Below are positions 21,072-30,969 of a stretch of DNA of 64,000 bases, piece after piece. The notes beneath the pieces are model-generated. The model worked only from the letters and a program-made list of their open reading frames with translations. It was not told where the DNA came from and searched no databases. Made by a program: the position numbers and the translations under genes. Numbering within the stretch: the stretch's first letter is position 1; each line of letters opens with the position of its first letter. This DNA is from UBA11740 sp035635855 (GTDB lineage Bacteria > Acidobacteriota > Blastocatellia > Pyrinomonadales > Pyrinomonadaceae), in contig DASQAF010000006.1 of NCBI GenBank assembly GCA_035635855.1, positions 1 through 64,000 of the forward strand, read 5' to 3'.

Positions 21072-22811
21072 TTGCTTCGCGGAATCTTTCGAACCAAAAA
21101 ACTTGACGACATTCTGGCGGCCGCGCAAGAGGAAGGCCACAAACTCAAACGCACACTCGGCCCGATCAATATAACGCTGCTGGGTATCGGCGCGATTATC
21201 GGCGCCGGCATCTTTGCCACCGTCGGAACCGCAGCGGCTGGTGACGCCTCGCGCCCGGGCGCGGGCCCATCGTTGATGGTTTCGTTCGGCATCACCGCGA
21301 TAGTTTGCGCCTTTACCGCGCTCTGTTACGCGGAAATGGCGGCGATGGTGCCGATATCGGGCTCGGCTTATACCTACTCGTATGCGACGTTGGGGGAACT
21401 AGTCGCGTGGATCATTGGCTGGGACTTGATCCTCGAATACGCAATTGGCAACGTCGCAGTCGCAATTAGCTGGGCGAATTACTTTCGCTCCTTTATTCAC
21501 GATGCTCTCGGCGTCGATATTCCGCAATGGCTTTCGACTGACTTTCGCACTGCCAGAAAAATACCAGGACTGATTGAGAGTGCGCCCCACATCTTTGGCG
21601 TGCCGATAGTTTTCAATCTGCTGGCCCTGGGCATCGTGATGCTGATCACGATAGTGCTGGTGTGGGGAATCAAAGAGTCAGCCGAATTTAACGCCGTGAT
21701 GGTCGGCATCAAGATCCTGGTGCTGCTGTTTTTCATCGGCGCCGCGTTCTATTTCGTGTCGCCGGCGAAGATGGAAGCGAACTGGCATCCTTTTCTACCA
21801 AATGGATGGGGCGGGACTTTGGCCGGAGCCGCAGTCGTCTTCTTTGCCTACATCGGATTTGACGCAGTCTCGACAGTCGCGGAAGAAACAAAAAACCCAG
21901 CCAGAGATCTGCCTATCGGTATCATAGCCAGCCTGGTTATCTGCACGATTTTCTACGTCGTGGTCGCAGCGGTGTTCACCGGACTGATCCCGTACCCGGA
22001 ACTGAAGACGCGATTGTCGACTGAAGTAGCCGAGCCGTTGACCATGGCCCTGAACCATGTGGCGCCGAATGCGCGCTGGGTAAGTGCGGTCGTGGCCTTC
22101 GGATCTGTCGTGGCGCACACGGCGGTGTTGCTGGTGTTTCAGTTAGGCCAGCCGCGCATCTTCTTCTCGATGGCCCGCGACGGGCTGTTGCCGCCGGTGT
22201 TCGCCAGAGTTCATCCGAAGTTCAAGACACCGCACGTTACGACGATCCTGACCGGCGTGATCGTGGGCGGCTTCGCGGCGGTGATGAGCATCGACGAGAT
22301 GGTGGATCTGACGAACATCGGAACGTTGTTCGCGTTCGTGCTGGTGTGCGTCGGAATCACAATCCTGCGTTACAAAGACCCAAACCGGCATCGGCCATTC
22401 AGAGTTCCGTTCGGACCCTGGATCCTGCCGATGTGTGGCGCGGTATCTTGTATCTTCCTGATGTACTACCTGCCGCCGACGTCCTGGTGGCGGTTTGTCG
22501 CGTGGTTGATGATCGGGCTTTCGGTCTACCTGTCATACAGCTACACGCGCAGTGCGATCGGTGCGGGTCTTGGGCGGCCCAAAGTTACTCCCTTATGGCT
22601 GGCACTCGTCGGGCTCGGATCTTTTCTAATTGCAGTGGGGCTTCTGGCCATTCCGCATGACGCCACACTTGCAGAATCATTTCAGAAAGCTGCGAGCGGC
22701 TTTGCTGAAGGGAAGCGCACCATTATTGCATTCGGTTGCCTCGGAATCGGTTTCGCGTTAGCAGCGATCGGTTCGATCATTGGGTTCGGGCGACGCAAGA
22801 GCGCGGGGTAA
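21072..22811 (+). CDS. APC superfamily amino acid permease (cationic amino acid transporter type)
   Basis: 579 aa. The frame opens at 20988, but the recognisable protein begins at TTG 21072 (LLRGIFRTKKLDD) with AGGGAG about ten bases upstream; the upstream part has no family likeness. Helix 1 carries the APC signature TLLGIGAIIGAGIFATVGTA; about 13 hydrophobic segments follow, including FFAYIGFDAVSTVAEETKNP (the conserved APC helix 6 pattern) and RIFFSMARDGLLP. The length, and the extra C-terminal helices, are those of the CAT/YfnA-like branch. It imports amino acids with proton or exchange coupling; the substrate cannot be told. It ends at 22811, one base before the convergent gene's stop. 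Confidence 0.92.
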   Translation: MLRGIFRTKKLDDILAAAQEEGHKLKRTLGPINITLLGIGAIIGAGIFATVGTAAAGDASRPGAGPSLMVSFGITAIVCAFTALCYAEMAAMVPISGSAYTYSYATLGELVAWIIGWDLILEYAIGNVAVAISWANYFRSFIHDALGVDIPQWLSTDFRTARKIPGLIESAPHIFGVPIVFNLLALGIVMLITIVLVWGIKESAEFNAVMVGIKILVLLFFIGAAFYFVSPAKMEANWHPFLPNGWGGTLAGAAVVFFAYIGFDAVSTVAEETKNPARDLPIGIIASLVICTIFYVVVAAVFTGLIPYPELKTRLSTEVAEPLTMALNHVAPNARWVSAVVAFGSVVAHTAVLLVFQLGQPRIFFSMARDGLLPPVFARVHPKFKTPHVTTILTGVIVGGFAAVMSIDEMVDLTNIGTLFAFVLVCVGITILRYKDPNRHRPFRVPFGPWILPMCGAVSCIFLMYYLPPTSWWRFVAWLMIGLSVYLSYSYTRSAIGAGLGRPKVTPLWLALVGLGSFLIAVGLLAIPHDATLAESFQKAASGFAEGKRTIIAFGCLGIGFALAAIGSIIGFGRRKSAG

Positions 22812-24398
22812 CTAGCGCTTCAAATCCTTGATTATCTCTCGACTGGCATTCAGTCCCGGCGCGCCGGTAACGCCGCCGCCCGGATGCGTGCCGGCTCCGC
22901 ACAAATACAAACCTCTAATCGGCGTCCGGTAACGCGCCCAGCCGATCAGCGGACGAAACGCGAAGAGTTGATCCAGAGACATCTCGCCATGATGAATGTG
23001 GCCGCCGCTGAGCCCGTAAGTCTGTTCGAGATCAAGCGGCGTAATCACCTGCCGTCCGACGATCAGTTCTTTCAGGTTGGGTGCGTAATCCGAAAGCACG
23101 TTGACTACTAAGTCGCCGAGTTCTTCCTTCCGCGAATTCCAATCCGCGTTCTTCAACTGATAAGGAGCGAATTGCGCATGGATCGACATAACATGCGCGC
23201 CATTCGGAGCCATTGAACTGTCAGAGAGGGAAGGGATGGTGATGTCCATGTGTGGGGCGGGCGAGAAATCACCGTACTTCGCGGCGTCAAAGGCGCGTTC
23301 GAGATAATCAATGTCGGGACCGATATGAATGCGGCCGGAGAGTTTCTCAGCAGCTTCGCCATCACTGAGCCCGGAGAACTTCGGTAAAGCTGAAAGCGCC
23401 AGGTTAACTTTCGCCACCGTCCCGTGCGCCCGATAGTTACGAATCTTCGTGAGAAAGCTGGGATCGAGTTCAGAGGGATCTACGAGCTTCAGAAACGTCG
23501 CGCGTGGATCGGCATTCGAGATAACTGCCCGAGCGGGAATCTCTTCACCGCTGGCGAGCACTACCCCAATTACCTGACTGTCCTTGATTTGAAGACCGGC
23601 GACGTGCGCGCTGGTGCGAATTTCAGCGCCGGCGCCGGTCGCGGCTTTCGCCAGCGCTTCGCTCAATGCGCTCATGCCACCTTTGACAAACGTCGAGGGC
23701 GCGATTGCATGGCCGTCGGTAGCTGCCTGCAGCAACAACGCCGCGCTGGTGCCCGCCGACCACGGCCCGGCGAACGCGCCAAAGATTCCGCGCGCGGCTA
23801 CCGTCGCCCGCAATGCTTCGGTTTCAAACCACTCCGCCGCGAGATCCGCCACCGCCATTGGTCCGTAACGCAGCAGACGATACTCATCTTTCTTTCCCAG
23901 ACCGCGAATCGCCCAGCCAAGTTTGCCGAGACTCCAAAGTTCACTCTTCGCCGGCTTATCAATGTCCGGCGGAGTCATCGTCAGCAGCGGTGAGATCGCG
24001 CGGCCGATGCGCGCAAAGGTCGAGATGAACTCTGGATAACTGTGCGCGTCTTTCGCGGATACGCGCTTCAGTTCGTCAACCGTGCGTTTCGTGTCTTCGT
24101 AGATGCCGACGGAAGGACCATTAGTATTCAATGAGAAAACGCGAACCGCAGGCTGGATTAGCTCAAGTCCGTGCCGTTTGAGTTCGAGGTCCTTTACGAT
24201 GCGAGGAAATAGCGGGCCTACGTTTTGGGCGAGGGTCGAACAGCGAAAGCCGGGATGAATCTCTTCGGTGACGCACGCGCCGCCGACAACTGCGCGACGC
24301 TCCAGCACCAGCGGTTTGAATCCCGCTTTCGCCAGATAGCACGCAGTGACCAGACCGTTATGGCCGGCGCCGATGATGATAATGTCGTGCGTCGGCAT
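22812..24398 (-). CDS. FAD-dependent oxidoreductase, PYROXD2/phytoene-dehydrogenase-like, copy 1
   Basis: 528 aa. N-terminal Rossmann FAD motif DIIIIGAGHNGLVTACYLAK (GxGxxGL) and ERRAVVGGACVTEEIHPGF, the CrtI-like second motif. Middle part has the PYROXD2-like substrate domain (WFETEALRATVAARGIFGAF, then GTSAALLLQAATDG). C-terminal FAD motif YLCGAGTHPGGGVTGAPGLN is conserved in this family. Family members include carotenoid desaturases, but PYROXD2-type proteins have no carotenoid neighbours, as here; the reaction is unknown. A second copy lies immediately upstream (24513-26093). Confidence 0.9.
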   Translation of the reverse strand: MPTHDIIIIGAGHNGLVTACYLAKAGFKPLVLERRAVVGGACVTEEIHPGFRCSTLAQNVGPLFPRIVKDLELKRHGLELIQPAVRVFSLNTNGPSVGIYEDTKRTVDELKRVSAKDAHSYPEFISTFARIGRAISPLLTMTPPDIDKPAKSELWSLGKLGWAIRGLGKKDEYRLLRYGPMAVADLAAEWFETEALRATVAARGIFGAFAGPWSAGTSAALLLQAATDGHAIAPSTFVKGGMSALSEALAKAATGAGAEIRTSAHVAGLQIKDSQVIGVVLASGEEIPARAVISNADPRATFLKLVDPSELDPSFLTKIRNYRAHGTVAKVNLALSALPKFSGLSDGEAAEKLSGRIHIGPDIDYLERAFDAAKYGDFSPAPHMDITIPSLSDSSMAPNGAHVMSIHAQFAPYQLKNADWNSRKEELGDLVVNVLSDYAPNLKELIVGRQVITPLDLEQTYGLSGGHIHHGEMSLDQLFAFRPLIGWARYRTPIRGLYLCGAGTHPGGGVTGAPGLNASREIIKDLKR

Positions 24399-24400
24399 AA

Positions 24401-24514
24401 GAATTAGCCGCAGATGGACGCGGATAAGCGCGGATTAGAACAAAATAAGTCGGCGCAATTGAAGAAATGCTTTTTCATATCTGTCGTTATCCGCGCTAAT
24501 CCGCGGCTATTCTT
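24401..24514. repeat. Intergenic inverted repeat, CGCGGAT type
   Basis: Arms gccgcagatggacgcggata (24408-) and ttatccgcgctaatccgcgg (24487-) nearly fill the gap between the two oxidoreductase genes and reach the stop codon of the second. A dispersed palindrome of this kind can serve as terminator; no gene here. Confidence 0.6.
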
Positions 24515-26093
24515 ACTTCCGATCTTTCAAGATCTCCATCGCCGCGTTCCGGCCGCTCGCCCCCATGATGCCGCCGCCCGGATGCGTCGCCGATCCGCAC
24601 ATATAAAGATTCCGAATCGGTGAGCGGTACTGGGCCCAACCTGGGGCAGGCCGCAGAAAGAAAAGTTGTTCCAGCGTCAGCTCGCCTTGAAAAATATTTC
24701 CCTCAGACAGTCCAAACTCGCGTTCCAAATCAAGCGGCGTCAGGACCTGACGATGGAGAATGATGTCTTTAATATTCGGTGCATGCTCAGCTATCGTGTC
24801 GATCACCGTGTCGCCAAACTCCTCGCGCTGGCCGTCCCAGTTTCCTTCCTTCAGGTTGTACGGCGCGTACTGCACAAAGCAGGACATGACGTGTTTCCCC
24901 GGCGGAGCAATTGACGGATCAGTGAGCGTCGGAATAACCATGTCGATATATGGGCGCCGCGAGTAACGTCCGTACTTCGCATCGTCGTAGGCGCGTTCCA
25001 TGTATTCGATGCTCGGCGAAATCGAGACGGCCCCTCGCAGATGTGGCCCCGGCCCCGGCATGCATTTGAAATCCGGCAGCGCATCGAGCGCCAGATTTAC
25101 TTTTCCCGATGAACCACGGAACTTATATCGATTGATGTCGTCGACAAAATCTTCCGGCAAGTGCTCGGCGCCGACCATTTTGATAAAAGTAAGACGCGGA
25201 TCGACGCTGGATGAAATGATGTCGGCATAGATCTCGTCGCCGTTTTCCAGCACCACGCCCTTCGCCTGCCCATTCTTCAGAATGATTTTTGCAATCGGAG
25301 CTTCAGTCCGAATCTCAGCGCCGGCTTCGCGGGCCGCTTCGGCGATCGCATTTGAGATCGCGCCGGTGCCTCCGCGCGAAAGCCCCCAGGATCTGAACGC
25401 GCCGTCGATTTCGCCCATGTAGTGATGCAGAAGCACGTAAGCCGTGCCCGGCGAGCGCACGCCTAAGAACGTGCCGATAATTCCTGAGGCTGACATCGTC
25501 GCCTTGAGCACGTCGGTCTCGAACCATTGATCGAGAAAATCGACCGCGCTCATCGTCATCAACTGCACCTGGTTGTATTTGTCTTCGGCCGCGAGCTTTT
25601 GGAAGCGCCGGCCCATCGTCAGCAGTTCCATCAAGCCCCTCGGATTGAGCGAGGCCGGATCAGGCGGCGTCATGTTCATGATCGGTTTGACGAAGTGAGC
25701 CATCTCGATCATGGCCTTGCCGTATTCGTCATAGGCTTCGGCGTCGAGCCTTGAATGCCGCGCAATTTCGCGCCGCGTCTTCGCATGATCGTTGACGCGC
25801 CAGAGGTAGTCGCCATCAGGCATTGGCGTGAAGGTGCCATCGAGCGGAAGAATCTCCAGCCCATGGCGTGGCAGATCGAGTTCGCGAATGATTTCGGGGC
25901 GGAGCAGGGAAACGACGTACGAGCAAACTGAAAATTTGAAGCCGGGAAAAACTTCTTCGGTGACCGCGGCGCCGCCCAGCACATACCGGCGCTCGAGCAC
26001 CAGCACGCGCTTACCGGCCCGCGCGAGATAAGCCGCGTTAACCAACCCGTTGTGGCCGCCGCCAATTACGATGACGTTGTATTTCTGATTCAT
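24513..26093 (-). CDS. FAD-dependent oxidoreductase, PYROXD2/phytoene-dehydrogenase-like, copy 2
   Basis: 526 aa from ATG 26093; the frame opens 13 codons earlier without support. Same architecture as the neighbour: VIVIGGGHNGLVNAAYLARA FAD motif, ERRYVLGGAAVTEEVFPGF, a family-specific middle (WFETDVLKATMSASGIIGTF, then SPGTAYVLLHHYMGEIDG) and the C-terminal LYMCGSATHPGGGIMGASGR. The two proteins are clear but diverged paralogues, about one gene duplication apart. Co-orientation suggests joint expression, though the gap palindrome argues for separate transcription. Reaction unknown. Confidence 0.9.
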   Translation of the reverse strand: MNQKYNVIVIGGGHNGLVNAAYLARAGKRVLVLERRYVLGGAAVTEEVFPGFKFSVCSYVVSLLRPEIIRELDLPRHGLEILPLDGTFTPMPDGDYLWRVNDHAKTRREIARHSRLDAEAYDEYGKAMIEMAHFVKPIMNMTPPDPASLNPRGLMELLTMGRRFQKLAAEDKYNQVQLMTMSAVDFLDQWFETDVLKATMSASGIIGTFLGVRSPGTAYVLLHHYMGEIDGAFRSWGLSRGGTGAISNAIAEAAREAGAEIRTEAPIAKIILKNGQAKGVVLENGDEIYADIISSSVDPRLTFIKMVGAEHLPEDFVDDINRYKFRGSSGKVNLALDALPDFKCMPGPGPHLRGAVSISPSIEYMERAYDDAKYGRYSRRPYIDMVIPTLTDPSIAPPGKHVMSCFVQYAPYNLKEGNWDGQREEFGDTVIDTIAEHAPNIKDIILHRQVLTPLDLEREFGLSEGNIFQGELTLEQLFFLRPAPGWAQYRSPIRNLYMCGSATHPGGGIMGASGRNAAMEILKDRK

Positions 26094-26244
26094 TGACGTA
26101 GCGCAAGCTGTTAGCTTGCGGTCGCAAACCAACAGTTTGCGTTACCAAAATCAGCTTGATGAAGATTGGCTAGCATACTTATAATCACTCGCCCTGACAA
26201 TTCGTTGCTGTTACCGATAGTGGCCTATTTTGAAAAGTTTTCTG

Positions 26245-26324
26245 TTCTCCGTGTGCTCCGTGTCTCCGTGGTGAGTCTAATTGTGGGCAGGAATTCACCA
26301 CGGAGTCACAGAGAACACGGAGAA
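26245..26324. repeat. CACCACGGAG-type palindromic repeat, copy 1
   Basis: Arms ttctccgtgtgctccgtgtc (26245-) and ttcaccacggagtcacagag (26294-) pair imperfectly. A relative lies at 61122-61197. It sits in the 288-bp gap before the DinB gene. Confidence 0.65.
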
Positions 26325-26381
26325 GAACTCAAACTAGGACACTACATTGTCATCCACGCTGCATAGTTAACGGAGGTAGTC

Positions 26382-26891
26382 ATGCCGATCAGTAAGATGA
26401 TTCTGCCGGAGTTCGATCACGAGATGGCGAACACGCGCAAGACGCTCGAGAGAGTTCCCGCTGATCAGTTCGCGTGGAAGCCACACGAGAAGTCGATGTC
26501 GCTCGGCGGTCTGTCCACGCACCTGGCCAACATTCCGAGCTGGACTGCGCAGACTTTTGATCGGGACGAATTAGATATTGCCCCGCCGGGTGAGTCGCCT
26601 TACCGGCTGGAAGAAGCAAAGTCGCGCGATGCTTTGCTGGAAGCATTTGATAAGAACGTCACATCCGCGCGCGCGGCCTTGGAGTCCGCGAGCGATGAAA
26701 ACTGGCAGGGCAAGTGGTCGCTACTTATGGGCGGAAAAGCAATCTTCACTCTGCCCCGCACAGCCGTCATGCGCGGCTTTGTGATGAACCATTTGATCCA
26801 TCATCGCGCTCAGCTCGGTGTTTATCTGCGTCTCCTCGATGTGCCCGTGCCGTCGATCTATGGGCCGTCAGCGGATGAAGGAAGCTTCTAG
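26382..26891 (+). CDS. DinB family protein
   Basis: 169 aa with GGAGG before ATG 26382. The four-helix DinB fold is indicated by PEFDHEMANTRKTLERVPAD, FAWKPHEKSMSLGGLSTHLA and the C-terminal NHLIHHRAQLGVYLRLLDV, which supplies the metal-binding His triad (H47 in THLAN and the two in HLIHHR). Members are metal-binding, often thiol-dependent transferases; bacillithiol or mycothiol S-transferases are known, but most have no known substrate. Stands alone. Confidence 0.92.
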   Translation: MPISKMILPEFDHEMANTRKTLERVPADQFAWKPHEKSMSLGGLSTHLANIPSWTAQTFDRDELDIAPPGESPYRLEEAKSRDALLEAFDKNVTSARAALESASDENWQGKWSLLMGGKAIFTLPRTAVMRGFVMNHLIHHRAQLGVYLRLLDVPVPSIYGPSADEGSF

Positions 26892-26999
26892 CCTCGGTCA
26901 GAAGCCCGACCGTGAGGAGGGCCTGGTTCCGCAAGCTCTCATAATAAATAGCCGGTGCTCTTAACTCTGGAAGATGACCGAGCGGAGGGTAACCCTTGC

Positions 27000-27878
27000 T
27001 TACGCGCGGGCTTCCGACACGGGCAGGCTCAACCTCTTGATGGCGTCAGCCACTTTGATCGCTTCCACCGCTGCCTTCACATCATGAACCCGCACGATGT
27101 GCGCGCCGTTCAAAACTGAAGCAACGGTGCTCGCGATAGTTCCGTAAAGCCTTTGATCGGCAGGCGCGCCGTCAAGCAGTTTCCCAATGAAGGATTTTCG
27201 CGACGTGCCAATCATGATTGGGAAGTCAGCAAACTCGCGCGCCAGTTGATCCAGTTTAGCAATCAGCTCAACATTCTGTTCCGCGGTCTTGCCAAAGCCG
27301 ATGCCCGGGTCGATGGCGACGTTGTCCGGAGCCACGCCATGTTTCTGGGCGACGGCGATGCTCTCGCGGAGACTCTCGACCACTTCGCTCATGATGTCTG
27401 CGGCCGGCGCCAACTGCTGCATTGTCTTTGGAGTTCCCCGCGAATGCATCAGCACCAGTCCGGCGTTGGCTTTCGCGACTTCATCAGCGAGGGAGGGTTC
27501 GAATCGCACGGCCGAAATGTCGTTCACGATTTCGGCGCCGGCCAGTAGGGCCGCGTGCGCGACCCGGGCTTTAGTGGTATCGATCGAGATTGGCACAGAT
27601 CGATTGGCGGTCAGTTGCTCGATGATGGGAATCACGCGTCGCAATTCTTCTTCAGTTGAGACAAACTCAGATCCAGGCCTGGTTGATTCGCCCCCGACGT
27701 CGATGATGTCGGCGCCCTCATCGATCATTTGTTCGGCATGGGCGATGGCTTGATCGAACGAGAGGAACTGCCCGCCGTCGCTGAAGCTGTCGGGCGTAAC
27801 GTTGAGCACGCCCATCACCAGAGTCCGTTCGCCATAAGGCAAGGAACGGCGCGCGAGTCTCCATTGGCGGATCGGCAT
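27000..27878 (-). CDS. folP: Dihydropteroate synthase
   Basis: 292 aa from ATG 27878; the frame opens 20 codons earlier in a hydrophobic, unconserved stretch, so the internal ATG is chosen. MGVLNVTPDSFSDGGQFLS (pterin/pABA site), ADIIDVGGESTRPGS, PISIDTTKARVAHAAL, VLMHSRGTPKTMQQ and DPGIGFGKTAEQN are the family's ordered motifs, ending VRVHDVKAAVEAIKVADAI. It condenses 6-hydroxymethyl-dihydropterin diphosphate with p-aminobenzoate in folate synthesis. It is the sulfonamide target. No other folate gene is adjacent. Confidence 0.96.
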   Translation of the reverse strand: MPIRQWRLARRSLPYGERTLVMGVLNVTPDSFSDGGQFLSFDQAIAHAEQMIDEGADIIDVGGESTRPGSEFVSTEEELRRVIPIIEQLTANRSVPISIDTTKARVAHAALLAGAEIVNDISAVRFEPSLADEVAKANAGLVLMHSRGTPKTMQQLAPAADIMSEVVESLRESIAVAQKHGVAPDNVAIDPGIGFGKTAEQNVELIAKLDQLAREFADFPIMIGTSRKSFIGKLLDGAPADQRLYGTIASTVASVLNGAHIVRVHDVKAAVEAIKVADAIKRLSLPVSEARA

Positions 27879-28382
27879 CAAGGCAAAAGTAAAAAGGAAA
27901 AAGGAAAAAGTAAAGACAGGCGGGAATTGAGCCTGCAAATAGCAGCCTATCCGTTAGCAGCGAGGTGGAGGGGGGAAGACCTGGGCGACGACGTGCGACG
28001 TTTGGTAATAGTCGCCGCCGGCGACTGGGTGGCGGATTGATTGATATGTGTGTTGGCGCACAGACCGGAGCCTTCTCAAGTGCTATAACCTCACTTAGCT
28101 CTGCTTTAGAGATTACCTTTCAACACATTCAGGCGAGAGTGTGAGCTAATGGATTTCAGGTTATCTGGAGAATTCCGTCCACCGTACCCAATCAATAAAA
28201 CCCGGCTACTCTGGTGCAAATCATACTGGCGACGTGTGCTTTGGAAACGAGATCGCCATGCCTTTACGATAATTTCACAAGCTTCTTCCGGCAAGCTAAG
28301 TAGGTAGCGTCCTGACAACAGGGTTTGTCTGCTCGCAAAAAGAGCGGAAAGCTGAAATGATCTAAATCATGGAGGAAGAAAG
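27879..28382. other. Intergenic region
   Basis: About 500 bp between folP (leftward) and the SYLF gene (rightward), so it must hold both promoters. A purine-rich AAAAGG tract adjoins folP. Small open frames here have no ribosome sites or family likeness. GGAGG at 28370 is the SYLF ribosome site. Confidence 0.4.
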
Positions 28383-29105
28383 ATGAGAATAACAAAGTTA
28401 ATGTTAGCGGCGGCCCTGGTCGCAGTTGTGGCCATCTCCGGCCCGTGGGTGAGCAAGTCAACCGCTCGCACAACAAGCGACGATGACACCTCGAAGCGGC
28501 TCAACGCCGCGGCTGATGTGTTGAGCGAAGTCCTGGGTGCGCCCGACAAGGGTATTCCACAGGATCTGCTCGACAAAGCAGCCTGCGCCGTGATCGTGCC
28601 GAACGTGAAGAAAGGCGCCTTCATCGTGGGGGCGAAATACGGTCGGGGCTTCATCGTCTGCAGAAAAAAGAGTGGGCGCGGCTGGTCGGCGCCCGGCGGA
28701 GTAAAAGTCGAAGGCGGCAGTGTGGGGTTTCAGATTGGTGGCTCTGAAACCGATGTCATAATGCTGGTAATGAACGAGCGGGCCATCGACAAACTCCTCT
28801 CAAGCAAATTCACCATCGGCGCTGATGCTTCGGTCGCGGCGGGCCCAGTGGGCCGTACGTCGTCGGCTGCGACGGATGCTCAGCTTCATGCCGAAATTCT
28901 CACGTACTCGCGCTCGCGCGGACTGTTCGCCGGGGTCTCGCTTGAGGGCGCGACGCTGCGGCCTGATGATGATGCAAATAAGGACATGTACGGCAAGCCG
29001 ATGTCGAACAAAGATATAGTGCTCGGGAACGTGACGGCACCAGCGACCGCGGCCAGATTGATCGCGGAGTTGAATAGACACTCCAGCCGCAGGGCCAGGG
29101 GATAA
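28383..29105 (+). CDS. Lipid-binding SYLF domain protein (Ysc84-like)
   Basis: 240 aa with a signal peptide (MRITKLMLAAALVAVVAISG). The SYLF domain follows: IPQDLLDKAACAVIVPNVKK, GAFIVGAKYGRGFIVCRK, GWSAPGGVKVEGGSVGFQIG, SETDVIMLVMNERAIDKLL and LEGATLRPDDDANKDMYGKP. Family members bind phospholipid membranes; in bacteria they are exported and their role is unknown. Ribosome site GGAGGAAGAAAG precedes the ATG. Stand-alone gene. Confidence 0.92.
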   Translation: MRITKLMLAAALVAVVAISGPWVSKSTARTTSDDDTSKRLNAAADVLSEVLGAPDKGIPQDLLDKAACAVIVPNVKKGAFIVGAKYGRGFIVCRKKSGRGWSAPGGVKVEGGSVGFQIGGSETDVIMLVMNERAIDKLLSSKFTIGADASVAAGPVGRTSSAATDAQLHAEILTYSRSRGLFAGVSLEGATLRPDDDANKDMYGKPMSNKDIVLGNVTAPATAARLIAELNRHSSRRARG

Positions 29106-29526
29106 TAAATTCCAGCCTGCTGGTGCGCCTAAGTTAACTCGCGCGCAGAAAAGGGCGAGGTTCGAAATCAGCAGAGCAACCGCAGCGCCTGGAAGAACTA
29201 GTGGCCGGGTTTTCGGATGTGTGCATCGCCCGGGGTTTCTATTTCAACGTCGTTCGTTCGGGGGGAGTCAACGGATTTCACCCCGTTAGGCGTGACATAC
29301 TTATAGATCAAGGCACAATAACCCCTCCGGCTCCGTTCGTGAGGTGCGGAATGATTCTGGAGTAGTGAAGCTCTAGTTGAATTCCGAATGGAGTTGGCTC
29401 TGGCGTTTTAATTTCGGCCTATGAACATCTCACTCCTAACGGAGTGAAACGCAGTCGAACTAAGTCTTCTCTACTTCAACGTGTAGAATACCTCTTCGAA
29501 CCCGCTCCTAAATTGCATCGCTTGCG
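29106..29526. other. Intergenic region with a small hairpin
   Basis: About 420 bp without a credible gene. TCACTCC (29430-29436) pairs with GGAGTGA (29441-29447) around TAAC, part of an imperfect dispersed element that also contains ttcaccccgttaggcgtgac near 29276. It could end transcription of the SYLF gene. Confidence 0.45.
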
Positions 29527-30819
29527 GTGAAGCCGAGACAACACTCCTTTTCTGACAAAAAGCTCGAGACGCTCCAGCGTCTTACTTTTGACTATTTCCT
29601 GAAAGAAACGAATCCGGAAAATGGCCTGGTGCCGGACAGCACGCGCCAGGGAGCGCCGTGCAGCATCACTCCCACCGGATTCGCACTCGCCGCCTATCCC
29701 GTCGGCGTCGAGCGGGGATTCATCACGCGACGCGACGCTATCAAACGAACGCTCACGACACTGCGCTTCTTCTGGAATAGCCCGCAGGGTCCAAAACCAG
29801 ACGCCACCGGATACAAGGGTTTCTACTATCACTTCCTCGACATGAAGACCGGGCGTCGAACCTGGGATTGCGAACTGTCAACCATCGATTCGACGTTTTT
29901 GATCGCGGGAGCACTAACGGCCGCGGAGTATTTCGATCGCGACACGGAAGACGAACGCGAGATTCGCACACTTGCCGACGCCATCTACGCCCGGGCCGAT
30001 TGGCAATGGGCGCAGAACCGGGGAGTCACTGTCACTCATGGCTGGAGACCTGAAAGCGGATTCATCAAGTATCGTTGGCAGGGCTACAACGAAGCGCTGA
30101 TTCTTTACGTCCTCGGTCTTGCCTCGCCGACGCACCCTTTGCCTGCCAGGAGCTACCGGGCCTGGACCAGGAGTTACAAGTGGAAGAAGCTTTACGGCCG
30201 AGAGTTTCTCTACGCCGGGCCGCTCTTCATACATCAGCTCTCGCACTTGTGGATCGATTTTCGCGGCATTCAGGACGAGTACATGCGTGGCAAAGCGATC
30301 GATTATTTCGAGAACAGCCGCCGCGCCACATACATTCAGCAGCAGTACGCGATTCGCAATCCGCGAGGCTTCAAAGGCTATGGTGAATACATTTGGGGTC
30401 TCACCGCGAGCGACGGTCCCGGTCCGGCAAGCAAAAAGATCGGCGGCAAGTTGCGCCGATTCTACGACTACAACGCGCGCGGGGTTCCCAACGGGCCGGA
30501 CGACGGGACGCTGGCGCCGTGGGCGGTGGTCGCTTCACTGCCGTTCGCGCCCGAGATGGTCCTGCCGTCGATCCAATATTTTGAAGAAACGTTTCCTGAG
30601 ATGACCAGCAAGTATGGATTCAAGTGCAGTTTCAATCCCACGTTTTCTACGGCGTCGAGCAAGGAATGGATCTCAAAGGGCTATTACGGGCTGGATCAGG
30701 GTCCGATCGTTATGATGATTGAGAACTACCGGTCAGAATTTCTTTGGCGGCTAATGCGCGGGTGTCCCTACATCATCGACGGGCTCCGCCGCGCGGGCTT
30801 TGCCGGTGGGTGGTTGTAA
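29527..30819 (+). CDS. Glucoamylase-family glycoside hydrolase (PF10091 type)
   Basis: 430 aa with GTG start. The (alpha/alpha)6-barrel family is marked by LQRLTFDYFLKETNPENGLV, PCSITPTGFALAAYPVGVER, GYKGFYYHFLDMKTGRRTWD, ELSTIDSTFLIAGALTAAEY, GYNEALILYVLGLASPTHPL, PLFIHQLSHLWIDFRGIQDE and YYGLDQGPIVMMIENYRSEF. Relatives include endo-beta-1,2-glucanase (GH144) and a domain in cyclic glucan synthases, so a beta-glucan substrate is as likely as starch. No signal peptide is seen, so the enzyme is either cytoplasmic or started further upstream. Confidence 0.88.
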   Translation: MKPRQHSFSDKKLETLQRLTFDYFLKETNPENGLVPDSTRQGAPCSITPTGFALAAYPVGVERGFITRRDAIKRTLTTLRFFWNSPQGPKPDATGYKGFYYHFLDMKTGRRTWDCELSTIDSTFLIAGALTAAEYFDRDTEDEREIRTLADAIYARADWQWAQNRGVTVTHGWRPESGFIKYRWQGYNEALILYVLGLASPTHPLPARSYRAWTRSYKWKKLYGREFLYAGPLFIHQLSHLWIDFRGIQDEYMRGKAIDYFENSRRATYIQQQYAIRNPRGFKGYGEYIWGLTASDGPGPASKKIGGKLRRFYDYNARGVPNGPDDGTLAPWAVVASLPFAPEMVLPSIQYFEETFPEMTSKYGFKCSFNPTFSTASSKEWISKGYYGLDQGPIVMMIENYRSEFLWRLMRGCPYIIDGLRRAGFAGGWL

Positions 30820-30969
30820 GGAAGTAAGCGCTGCCGTTCTTTTCTTCAGGTCATCGCTCTTAACTTTGAGTTGTCTAATCTAACAAACAGCTACTGTAAG
30901 ATCGAATTTTCGATAGAGACAGGCCTGCCAACAACCGGCAGTTCTGCTGTTACAGTCCCCTTAGTCAGG

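Noticed and set aside
19907..21295. 462-aa reading of the minus-strand gene
   Set aside because: The first ~155 residues are low-complexity, contain no family likeness and overlap the permease gene; ATG 20827 is the better start.
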